Assembly: GCA_021234155.1 (NCBI GenBank) | Contig: JAJEKV010000008.1 | Coordinates: 9,908,740-9,972,739 of the forward strand | DNA length: 64,000 bases | Reading direction: 5' to 3' | DNA from: Isoetes taiwanensis | Taxonomy: Eukaryota > Streptophyta > Lycopodiopsida > Isoetales > Isoetaceae | In this document: positions 12,241 to 22,657 of the stretch, piece after piece | How the letters are laid out: each line of letters begins with the position of its first letter | Position numbering within the stretch: the first letter of the stretch is position 1 | Translations under genes and position numbers: made by a program | The notes under the pieces: model-generated | The model's database searches: none | What the model was told of the DNA's origin: nothing | The model's input: the letters and a program-made list of their open reading frames with translations, nothing else

Positions 12241-12745
12241 GCGCCCATTCTGATGGCGACACGTGGCACCTGCCAATATCACGGAATGGAAATAGGGTGC
12301 ATGCATTCTGATCGACCGGCGGCGCAGGTTTTAGGGTCTTGTTTTAGGGTTCTTGGCGCTCCACACCGCCGCACAAGATCACAAGATCACAGGTTTTTAA
12401 GGTAAGATCCGGACAAGATCACAGGTTTTTAAGGTAAGATCCACACAAGATCACAGGTTTTCCACACAAGATCACAGGTTTTTAAGGTTCTTGGAGCTCC
12501 ATACCGCCGCATCTTCCACACAAGATTGCAGGACTGCACCGCACTCTTCAAGCAGATCTTTGAGCACCTCGCATGTTTAAGCTTTTGCAGGTTTCACAGA
12601 TCTTTGCCTAAAACTCTGTTTCACAGCTCTGTTTCTGCCTCTGACTCCCCCATTTCTATTTTGTAGGGGAATGGAGGTTGGTCCTCCATTCCCGGTTTTG
12701 CAGGTGACCTGCTCCTGGTTAACGCCGGTCGCGGGACCCCACCTG
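12241..12745. repeat. GC-richer stretch with G-box and minisatellite
   Basis: The region holds a G-box/ABRE-like core (gacacgtggc near 12258). From about 12375 to 12495 there is a minisatellite of roughly 30-34-bp units built on acaagatcacaggtttttaa. It could be a promoter or leader of the - strand frames that follow, but nothing directly links them. Confidence 0.5.
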
Positions 12746-12752
12746 CATTCCC

Positions 12753-13489
12753 CTATACAACGTTGAAGGCATCTTCATGTTGAAATTCCATCATAAACTG
12801 CCTCCATTGTCTTGGCACATCTGGTTCAAAGTCAATTAGACCACCACGGCTTATGATATGCGCATAGACCTGTCCCAAAATCACATCCTCTCTCAAGCCA
12901 ATTACTTTAACGATGTTTGGAAGCAAGAGATAAAATTTGCCGCAAATATAGATGGGTTGTGCTTCTATCAAATTCCAACTGGGCAACTTCGTTTCAGTTA
13001 CTATGTTCTCTACTACATCATCAACTGCAAAGATATCTTCTACAAAGTATTGCTCCTAATCTCTAAACTCCTTTATCAGGAAAGCAGGATTCTCGATATC
13101 TTTTGTCTAAACAGTATCCACCTCGACCAGAGCTTGACTCTGCAATTAGAATACTATATACCATGTAGATAGAAAACATAATGCCCAAGTTGTAAAACTT
13201 CTCTTGATTACATAAATCAGTGGGTAGCCTATTCAAGGATTTCCTAATTCTGCCATGCTCTGGATTACGAAGGTGATTTGACATTCACGCAAGGCAAGGC
13301 CATTGTGGAACATGCTTTAATATTAGGCTCTACTGCTGCCATAAACCTGTCCAAGATACTAATGTAGGCCACCCAGAAATTATTCACTTTCCTCATTACA
13401 TCCACCGTGAGGTAGAAGTTCTTGTACACAATAGTAGCATCCACTGGTTTATCTGGAACCTCCTCAAACCCCTCTGATGTGACACTCAA
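12753..13489 (-). pseudogene. Unidentified eroded frames
   Basis: Three consecutive - strand frames (13489-13265, 13284-13063, 12986-12753) read as protein-like segments in different phases and give the impression of one gene with frameshifts or introns. I do not recognise the family. The last segment is rich in Ile, Val and Leu and includes GLIDFEPDVPRQWRQF. It might be a degraded host gene or a retroelement region. Confidence 0.3.
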
Positions 13490-15059
13490 AATAGTCTCTC
13501 TTTCATGATAATTATATCGTACCTTGTCATGAACAATTCCTAGACAACATCAGACCTTCTCTGAGTCATGAACGTCTTCTTTCCTACCAATAAATTGATG
13601 ACCACCTTAATAGCGCCTTAGGAGCTGCAAACAAGATGCAAAAATATATGGTTTAATAGGAATGGATATGGTTTTTTTGCACTGTCGTCATGGTATAAAA
13701 ATCAGGTATCTACACTTAATGTACACTATAATTTTGCATGTAACAATGTTGCAAAAACATTCTTAAATAGATGTGAGGACTTTTACATATTCTGCATGGA
13801 GATTTTTGACAATATAGGAATTGAACCCAATTTATTCTATTTTGTATCTCCAATTGATCAAAATTTAGATTTATATTACATAGATTTATATACAGATATG
13901 CATGACCCCAATATATAACTTTTTTTTTGCACTTCCCCGTCTTCTAGTCGTGTAGTATAAGATAAAAGAAATTTAAGTTTATTTCAACCTCCAATTGCTG
14001 CCAAACATCGAATAGGACCATCGCTCTCCACCCTAAGAAATTTGAATAGCTGAACATCGATATGAATATTTAAGTCGATGACAGTGGAAAGAGTGCCATC
14101 ATTGTCATCTTGCTCTACCAGAATCCAGACATACTTTCTTCCTTCTCGTACATTTTTCCATCTTCCATGTTTAGAAATGACGGAGAGAGTTTTCTTTCGA
14201 ATGCAATATCGGAATCAAACACTATCTCGTCTTATCCTGTAGATTCAGCTCCATTGTGAAGGCGAGAGCTCCAACTTTCAATAAATATACTATCTAAAAT
14301 ATTATCAGCCAACGCTTGAACTGTAAACATCTTCGAGTTTTTCCTAACATTGTCATTCTGCCCTCGAACAAAGCAATGAATAAATCAATTCCTAAATTTT
14401 ATCTTCACATGGCCACAACTCCTCCCTTCTCCTTCAATGCTGTGAACATTTCCTGGGACAACTTACTCTGTGCTAGTAAGACAAAAGTGGCACCTAGAGG
14501 CCTACAATATATCTCAGACAGACTGGACAATGGAGGCTCAATAAGCTTTACGCTGCATGGGGAGTATTCATACTGCCATAACCATATTCCCTTTTCTCTG
14601 AACTACATTGGAGTGATGCCTTCGAACAACAAAGAGCACAAGTCTTTGTGGAAGCAATGGAATACATTGCTTATCGAGTATGAAGAGACTATGTTCTCCA
14701 CATCAAATATATACAAACATGAGAAAATAAAATTGAACTGGATGATGAATAACTGAACTAATTTAGCTATGGATTGAAAAAAAGAATACGTACTCACAAT
14801 TTGCTTCCAACCATAGGAAAGATCGTCTTTTACTTATTTTGCTTTGTCTCACTTGTACATATATCTCTTTGCGTGATCGAAACGGGCCATCAAAGCCTTC
14901 CAATATGCCGAAGAATTATTTCTCCTGCATCTCTTTACTTGTCATTCACCTCTCATTTCGAGTCGGAGAGTAACAAAGCTTCTTGTCGACATCACAAAAT
15001 TTTCAAATTCATTTTCGACTGTGATCAAGCTTACAACCAGCTATAGGTACAAAATTTGA
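13490..15059. other. No recognisable gene
   Basis: The + frame 14316-14756 (146 codons) has no motif I know. No RNA gene or clear repeat was seen. Confidence 0.4.
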
Positions 15060-15176
15060 GTCAGTACAAGGGCAGAATACTAGGAGGGACTCAATGATTA
15101 TCTCTCTCTATACCAATTGGTATCCATGGACAATAAATGCCTATTCTATTCTATTCTATTCTATTCTATTCTATTC
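15060..15176 (+). mobile_element. LINE 3' end with (ATTCT)n tail
   Basis: The end of this stretch (ccaattggtatccatggac, then a ctatt microsatellite at 15141-15176) matches the very 3' end of the LINE at 42344-42400, including the pentanucleotide tail. Only about 75-115 bp are shared, so it is either a severely 5'-truncated copy or a SINE borrowing the LINE tail. Confidence 0.65.
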
Positions 15177-15959
15177 ATGCGAGCAGACCAAAGCTCTCTT
15201 GGCGCAAATTTATTGATGGTGTGCGCGGGCAGATTGATCCAGGCTCTTGACACAAATTTATTGAGAAAACACCACATGAGATTTACATCTAGAAAGGAAT
15301 TTAGAGGCCCGGCTAAAAACTTCTGCACACGCTTGATTCACCATTAGTCTTGTGCTTTTTGACGTGGCATTGGGTTTTGACCCTTAGCTGATCCCATATA
15401 TTCTCAAATGACAAGTCAAAATAGAAATGGTTGGCAAGTACACTGGATTGTCATATTCATATCTCCCTACGATCGAAGTTGGTCTTCTAGTGTTTCATCT
15501 TTATTTGCATGTCAATTTATCCATCTATTGTGTTTTGATCTTCCACAATCCCAAGGGGACTTACTCATGTCCCCGTTTGAAGGCTCTTAAACATGTTGCT
15601 TTGGCATGTTCAAAGAAACTGGTGTTGAAGTGGATTGCAACATCTGATATTAAAGATAATGCAGTAAGATATCTTTTCAAATGTTTGTTGGAGTTTATGA
15701 ATTTATTGCAGCTCAAGATTTTCTTTATCTGGAGGCTTCAAATGTTTATGCTAAAGCTTGGAGCACCTAAAGGTTAAGTCATCAAAAGTTTATTTGCGGG
15801 TCGTATTTTGAACTCATTTTGGAATGCATGGTCAGGAAGTTGATGGAACGTTAGTGTCTGATGCTTTATAGCCATAATGTAGTGCTACATCTCAAAAGAA
15901 AGAGGTTTAAAGAGGCTCACATTCTACTTAAAAAAAGCACCTGTACTATATATTGCCAC
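15177..15959. other. No recognisable gene
   Basis: The overlapping + frames 15408-15590 and 15427-15777 have no diagnostic motif. Confidence 0.4.
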
Positions 15960-16980
15960 AATTAGAATTTTATTTTATTTTTTATTTTTTTGAAGGACGA
16001 AAGCTAAAAAGTATTAATCAGATATAAAAAGTACAAAATTTACATGTCTCATCTAACAGTATAAGCACGTCACAGGAGCACGAGCCTGGAGCATAAGGTG
16101 CTTACTCCAGAATAGGAAACTAACAATAAGAATCAATTTGAAGATACTGAATCCAGATATGTTCCGTCATTTCTGACTCTAGGGAGGAACACTCGTAAGC
16201 TATCAGTATCTTTTTTCTGGGCCACCATAAGAACACCATGTGCAGATGAATAAATGCCCTGAAAGATGTGGTGCCTGCGACGCTCCCATATCGACCACAG
16301 GAGCCAACTAGAATCAAGATGGAATGCTCTCTGTTTAGATGGGGCCATACATTGGGATAGAATGCCAAGAGGATCCATCGGCAATCCAATGCATTGTTAA
16401 ATAAACCTTGAAGCCAGGACCACTGCCGGCTGAACCTCTGGACAATAGAAGAGTCAATGCTCAAGAGTCTCAATGTCTGAAAGACAGAGTGGACATATTG
16501 CAGATATGCGAGGATCATAACGATGTCGGAAGGCATTAACACGCAGGCACCTATGGATAACCTGCCACCATAGTACAGAGGCTTTAGAGTGAGCAACTTA
16601 TCCCAAAGCCATTGCCATCTATGACGCAAAGTGGGTTGCGAAACCTGTAGGTGCCACCTATCTGCCAATTAGAGGGGTGTGGTGCTAAAAGAAGGCGATA
16701 TACTGATTTGACAAAGTGTTTGCCTTTGTGAATATTTTCATGACAGTCCCAAGGCACCCTTTCGGCAACACCAACTTGCACCATAAGAGGCAAATTTTTT
16801 GCGACCTTCTCCCATATAGACACATCCCAACGAGAGAGCACGCATTCTCTTTTATCACAATCCTTTTTTGGAGTATAATAACAGCTTTTGCATATTGGTT
16901 TCTTGGAGCCAAGATCTCTTCAGATAGCACAACAGGCCAGAAGATAGTTCTAATTTTTTATAACAATCTCTGCTAACAGG
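15960..16980 (-). mobile_element. 5'-truncated LINE fragment
   Basis: On the - strand the fragment ends in an A-rich tail, seen as attttattttattttttattttt at its left edge. It carries two frames (16841-16584 and 16668-16120) corresponding to an ORF2 C-terminus. The last residues (IQYLQIDSYC) parallel those of the insertion at 9.3-9.9 kb. No convincing target duplication was found, so the edges are approximate. Confidence 0.6.
16120..16668 (-). pseudogene. LINE ORF2 C-terminal remnant
   Basis: A 182-codon - strand frame. Its Trp-rich composition, a damaged counterpart of the RT zinc-binding segment and the terminal IQYLQIDSYC identify it as the tail of a plant LINE ORF2. The alternative frame 16384-16133 contains pieces that fit the same protein (LLWSIWERRRHHIF), indicating a frameshift. 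The upstream frame 16841-16584 probably supplies the preceding part. It is not functional. Confidence 0.55.
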
Positions 16981-17515
16981 AAACCAAATGAGATATTCAT
17001 TATGTTAGTTGCATGATGGTGGTTTTTGCAGATTTTATTTGCAAAAAATGACTATCTTTCTGGATATGCACGATGGCAATTCACCACTCAATTATTGGAG
17101 GGTGGTGATCGAACCTTCATACAATTGTTGCTTGGGTCATCTTCATCAGATAATCCTATAGTTTGTATTGCACTCCTTTGTTGGAACTGATCTTAGCCTC
17201 TTTCGAAGAGCGCCAGATTTTCCTGTAGCCAACTCGGAAGTGTATCCATCGTAGCTGGCTCTATTGTTCTGCACTGAAGTTTTCTTGTCCGGTGCATATA
17301 TATCTCTTCTCACACTAAACATTTTGATAGTTGGAAGGGTTTATTACTTGAATTAATGTTACTTGATGCATATATGCCTGGTGTACAAATTCAGTGTGCA
17401 TATATTGCAACATTTCATTTTCTCAACTACAAGTATGGCCCATTTGATTAAACTTATATAAGAAAATGTTATATTTACATGATGCTATATGGAATAGAAT
17501 GAAAATAGCTTTACT
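16981..17515. other. No recognisable gene
   Basis: AT-rich flank of the Mutator-like element; nothing supportable. Confidence 0.4.
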
Positions 17516-18190
17516 CCCATTATGCGATTCCGTCGCGGTGAATACTCTCACGCAGAATCACAGACCCTCTGGGAACAGGATCCATTCTGAAGGTCCCGTT
17601 TTTTATATCTGACAGTGTCAGGTGTACCCTCTGATGGATCCCAGCCATCCGTCTGCCGGGTCCATCATGACCGTCCGTTTTATACTTCCCCGCGGAATCA
17701 CAACCGTTGAATACTGCCGGACGGAATCACCGCCCCTTTAGTCCACGCGATGAAATCACACTGCCTTGATACCACTGGATGGAATCACGTATTCTAGCAT
17801 TCACCCCTGTGGAATCACCAGTGACAGATTCCACCGGACGAAATACCGTCGACGATTTCCCGCCAGAAGGAATCACCACGTGATGTATTCCGCGAGATGG
17901 AATCACCACCTTGAAATTCTGCGAGACAGAATCACCGCATTGCACTTTCGCATGGCAAAATCACCACATTGTAATTCGGCCAAACGGAATCATCGCTTTG
18001 TAATTCCGCCAGATGGAATCACCACGTTGTAATTCTGCCAGACGGAATCACCACGTTGCACTTCCGCACGACGGAATCACCGCAATGTAATTCCGCCAGA
18101 CGAAATCACCCCTTTGTAATTCTGAATCTTCCAGGAAGGAATCACCGCCCCTGAAGGACTCATCTAGGCCAACCTGACCATGTCGGGATG
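17516..18190 (+). repeat. MULE left terminal inverted repeat (array)
   Basis: Starts with a unique end block, followed from about 17690 by roughly fifteen degenerate units of about 30 bp containing ggaatcacc. Frames read through it only because the unit is a multiple of three. Confidence 0.75.
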
Positions 18191-18668
18191 GAATATCCAC
18201 CGTGGATATTCCCACTATTTTATTATATCCTATTTTAATATTGGAAAAAACTACGAAATGGCTCAACTTCTCGGATCATGCTGCCTCAACTTCTTTTCTG
18301 GATTTCGACCTGCATGCATATGATTAGCATGTAAGTTTTCTCTCTTTTTTCACAGTTTCTTTGCATTGCTGTTGCATTCAAGTTAGAGACTTATCACTAG
18401 TCATTTCCTTTCAATTCCTTAGCTTTTTTCTAATCCAAAATCCAAAATTTTCCTGGTCCAAATTGCTTCCAGTTAAAGTATTTCCAGAAATAAAATAGGA
18501 AAGTTGATAGAGTAGACATGAATTCCTATTGAATTTTAAGAAATTTAACTATAGATTGCTATAGACAAGTCATTTCTTATGAATTTTAAGAATTACTTAT
18601 GGATTGCCTATTCTATGTAATTATATTAATTTATTTTCATTCAATAATAGTGTCTAAGCTTTTTAATG

Positions 18669-20007
18669 GAATTGCAACTAGGATCCTTGTGGTCCTCATT
18701 GGCTGAGTTGAAGCTTGCTGTGAAGAATCATGCAATCTCACATCATTTGGAACTTAAAGTGTTGAAGGCTGATAAAACAAGGTGAGTTCTTGTTGCTCAT
18801 ATAGTGTTTACTTTCCATAAAGAATTGAAATTTATTATTTGTAGCTTATTTATTGAATGTACATGAATTAATTAGTTAAGTTTTATGTATTGTGAATGTA
18901 GGTACGCAGTAATCTGCAACACTGAAAATCATACTTGGTGTCTGCATGCCTCAACAGTAGAAGGTGGTCCTCAATGCGCGGTGAAAAAATTTCATAATGT
19001 TGTACTGATGCTGTCCGTTTTGGAAATAAAGAAGCTAGCACAATGTGGCTTGCAAACTATACCATTGTCAGGTTCAGAAATCAACTGTGCTTAAGACCCA
19101 AGGATCTCATTGGATATATTAGAAGAGAGAAGGGTATGACTATTTCATATGGACTTGCTTGGAAAGCAAACGAGGCTGCACATGCTAACATCCATGGTGA
19201 CCATACTGAAGCCTACAAGAAACTTGAAGGATATTGTAATGAAATTTTAAAAAACAACCCTAGAAGTGTGGCTTTTGTGCACAAAATAATAGAAGACCAT
19301 TTTTTTCGTATTTTTATAGCGTTTGATGCTAGGTTGAAGGGTTTCCGTTATTGCGGACCAGTAGTTGGCCTAGATGGTACTTACCTCAAAGGAAAATACC
19401 TTGGCATTCTTTTGTCAGCGACAGCTATTGATGGGAATGGTGGTTTATTTCCTGTTGCATTTGCAGTTGTACTTACAGAGAATGATGATAACTGGGTGTG
19501 ATTTATACAAAATTTGAGGAATTACTTGCATCATCATGAACAAATAACTTTCATATCCGACAGACAGAAGGGATTGTTAGAAGTGTTCATGTTGTGTTTG
19601 GAAATGTGCCACATGCTTATTGCATGCACCATTTAGCTGACAATTTCAGGAGGGCTTTTAAGAGTGCACAGTTTGTTCACATGTTATGGAATGCTGCACG
19701 GGCAAACAGTATTGAGGAATATGACGCAGTCATCACAGAAATGCGTGCAGCTAATGCAGGGGCCACCACATGGATTCTTGCTGCTGCTGATCCTATCCAT
19801 TGGGCCAATGGACCAAAACAAGAATCGATGACAAAGGATGAGGGCTTCCATATCGAGTCATGGGGTTCAACCCACACTTTTATGGCTTCTAGCCATCTTA
19901 GCTATTGTCTCTTTCTTCTGGGTGTTCGTGACAATCTAGGCCAGTGGCATCCCATTGAAGTGGTCATCAAATCCAATGAGAGTGAAGAGGTAATACCTTC
20001 AATGTAA
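18669..20007 (+). pseudogene. MULE (MudrA-type) transposase, broken
   Basis: An N-terminal exon (to 18781) and a GT-AG intron (18782-18901) lead into a segment with AVICNTENHTWCLHAS, like the Cys/Trp region that opens MudrA proteins. The DDE core follows. GLDGTYLKG (about 19370) carries the first Asp, and ISDRQKG (about 19555) the second. An in-frame stop at about 19499, just after NDDNWV, and a frameshift near 19565 break it. The frame then resumes with HAYCMHHLADNFRR and the following helical region. No SWIM-type zinc finger was seen downstream, so the C-terminus is missing or replaced. Such transposases cut and paste MULEs; this one cannot be active as it stands. Confidence 0.8.
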
Positions 20008-21470
20008 ATAGAAACACACTTTAGCAATGTTAGATTGCAAGGAACCTCAATAGGAGCAACCAAACCTCTTCTCGTTTGTCTTATAGGTGGAGTCAAGGCA
20101 TATAGCCCTATCCTTTCCAACTCTCAACAGGGCATCACTTTGGATGGGAGTCATGACCCCAAGTTGAAAGATGTCACCTTGCTCGTAGTGAAAGACACCA
20201 TCTTGGTGTGTGTTGTTGCACCCACATATGGATGCTTGTTGCTTGGTCTTCATGCAACTTCCAAACAGTTCAAGCCACTAACTTATCAATGTTGTAGATT
20301 TCATGCATCTTCAACATGTCGTTCCTGCAGGTCCATCCAACCCAACTAGCTCCTTCTTCAAGTTCACCCTCTCTTGGTGGATGTTCATCACTATTCTAGG
20401 TGTTATGTAATGCACTAGCTTCTGTTTGATCCATTCTTTTTTTCAGCCGTGAGCCACGATGCTAGCCTATACCTCAACCCTTTCTCAACAGGTCGTGCTT
20501 TACCGTGGTAGATTGCACATTGCTAGTTCACATTGTGCTAGGTGATTTGAGTGCAATCAGGAAGAAGGTAGAGTTGTTTCAAAGTAAAATGACATTGGCA
20601 GCCTCTTCTAATACCCTTCCCCCTCTCAACCCTCTTCATTCTTTGGCCTAAAGGGGGACGTCGATCCTCCACAACATGGGTGTTCTCAGATTTGTCTTCG
20701 GGCCCATGGGCACACTAGTACCTTTGTTGCACAATGAATGAATGAATCAGCCATGCCTTAAAATCTTTTTGCAATCCTCCAAACAAATAAACAATAGGCT
20801 AGGGAAAGGAAATGCACACCTTTTCAAAGTCAGATATGAACCTTTACCCGGTTTGGATAGCTCTTTATTCCTTTGAGAGCTTCTCATATAGAAATTGCAT
20901 GGTGCTTCCCCACTTTTTTGCTCCCCGGCAATGAAATCCCCAACACGTGAGGTGGGAATATGGCACAGCCACACCAGTTGAGTACCTCCCCCTTGCAGAT
21001 CAGGACCCTGGTGCTCTCACATGATCCAGGGTAGTCGTCTGTGGTCAAAATGCCCTTCTCCAGGGTCGGTCTGCCAAATGCCTGCCTGTAGCTGCCGCTA
21101 GAAACGATATTAGAGCTTGCACTGGGAGATGGAATTGGGTTGCTTCAGGCACTTACCTCCTCAATCTTCTCATCCAGGTCCATGCCGAACTCCACCGAAG
21201 CGATCTCCCCGATGTCATCATCAAACTGAGGCAGGGCCAAACAGAAACAGGTGATTCCGTGGGATGTTATGAATAGCCGTACGTGGGCTGAGAAGTTAAA
21301 AAATAGAGGCGGGACAAACTCAAGACGACACAATGGCTGTCGATCTGGTCTGGCGTATGGTCCCGATTTAGTCACGTGTCGGACATGCAAGTGAAGTAGA
21401 CTGGAAATCTGCCCTGTGTTTGAAAGGCTGCCATTGCGACGTCCAATGCATGGCGAGGATGGGTTCCTAT
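20008..21470. other. MULE interior of unknown origin
   Basis: This stretch lies between the transposase relic and the right array. It has several 60-130-codon frames on both strands with no recognised motif. It might be acquired host sequence, as MULEs often carry, but I could not identify a source. Confidence 0.4.
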
Positions 21471-22138
21471 CTTCTGGGGTGATTCCGTCTGACGGATTCA
21501 CTATGCAGTGATTCCGTCTGGCGGAATTACAATGCGGCGATTCCATCTGGCGTATTCACAGTGTGGTGATTCCGTCTGGCGGAATTACAAAGGGGTGATT
21601 CCGTCTGGCGGAACTACATTGTGGTGATTCCACCGCGCGGAAGTGCAACGTGGTGATTCCGTTTGGCAGAATTACAATGCCGTGATTCCGTCTGGCGGAA
21701 TTACAATGTGGTGATTCTGCCGCGCGAAAGTGCAACACGGTGATTCCGTCTTGCAGAATTTCAAGATGGTGATTCCGTCTCGCGGACTACATCATGTGGT
21801 GATTCCATCTGGCGGGATATCATCGACGGTATTCCGTCTGGTGGAATCTGCCACTGGTGATTTCACGGGGGTGAATGCTAGAATATATGATTCCATCTGG
21901 CGGTATCACGGCAGTGTGATTCCATCGCGTGGAATAAAGGGGCGGTGATTCCGTCTGGCAGTATTCTGGGGTTGTGATTTCGTGAGGAGGTATAAAATGG
22001 ACGGCCAGGATGGACCCTGCAGACGGCGACTGGGATCCATCATAGGGTACACCTGACGCTGTCAGGTACGGATCCCGATCCTGGAGGGTTTGTGATTCCC
22101 TGGGAGAGTATTCGCTGCGACGGAATCACCATAACGGG
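21471..22138 (-). repeat. MULE right terminal inverted repeat (array)
   Basis: The array units here read ggtgattccgtctggcggaa, the complement of the left-array unit, from about 21478 to 21960. The end block with gtacacctgacgctgtcagg follows. The right edge is set at 22138 by comparison with the left end. Confidence 0.75.
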
Positions 22139-22657
22139 GGATAGGATAGTTGCATTACTGTTTAGACATGGGTTTCACGGCAAAGGCATCTACTTACAAC
22201 GTTGGATCAAACGGATTAGTAACCAGCAGAAGATTATGCAAGAATACAGGGACATTTTTTAAATTTTCCCTATTTTTATATGTCTCAGGCAAATACAGGG
22301 GCATTTTTAAGATTTTCCCTATTTCTATACTTTATATGTCTCAGGCAATGGGAAATCGTGGAGCATGGATTGTTGTGGAATCCATGGTAGAACGTGCGGA
22401 ATCCATAGTAGAACGTGCGCCAATGGGACGTACGTACTTCTACCAAAGCAGAGTACCAACCGTAAGTAGCCATCTTCTTGAGGGAATTGTTGCTACCTAC
22501 CTTGCAGCCTTTTCTTCTTCCTCTTCTAAGTTTTTAGTGATTGGACATCTTCTCAGAGCTATATCAGCTGCATATGAGGCCAGTTGGAATTTTTCATAGT
22601 AAGTATAGTAGATATTACAATATTTTCTGGTCCGCTTGATGGAATGAGCAAACAGAG
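22139..22657 (+). promoter_or_regulatory. 5' region of the PPR gene
   Basis: The only sequence between the MULE end and the PPR start codon. It contains an imperfect duplication of about 50 bp (two copies around atttttatatgtctcaggcaa at 22250-22350) and a 149-codon frame (22150-22599) in another phase, with a Ser-rich stretch. A stop codon lies in frame 21 bases before the PPR ATG. Promoter elements were not resolved; the label rests on position. Confidence 0.35.

Larger units (their letters stand above)
17516..22138 (+). mobile_element. Mutator-like element (MULE) with repeat-array TIRs
   Basis: The sequences from 17516 inwards and from 22138 inwards are inverted complements: cccattatgcgattccgt against the complement of the right end, cccgttatggtgattccgt. 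They stay similar for about 650 bp. Both ends share a tail region (gtgtcaggtgtaccct near 17614; its complement near 22045) and then arrays of about 30-bp units built on ggaatcacc and aattccgcc. Between them lies a MudrA-type transposase (18669-20007). A 9-bp target duplication could not be identified, so the element may be old or its outermost bases mis-set. Confidence 0.8.

Noticed and set aside
17690-18120. Regular ~30-bp units resembling a CRISPR array
   Set aside because: The units themselves are degenerate and adjacent without unique spacers, they recur inverted at 21.5-22.0 kb around a MULE transposase, and the genome is eukaryotic.
22150-22657. Upstream exon giving the PPR protein a transit peptide
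   Set aside because: A GTAAGT site exists at about 22598, but joining it to the AG before the PPR start creates a stop codon, and the intron would be under 60 bases.
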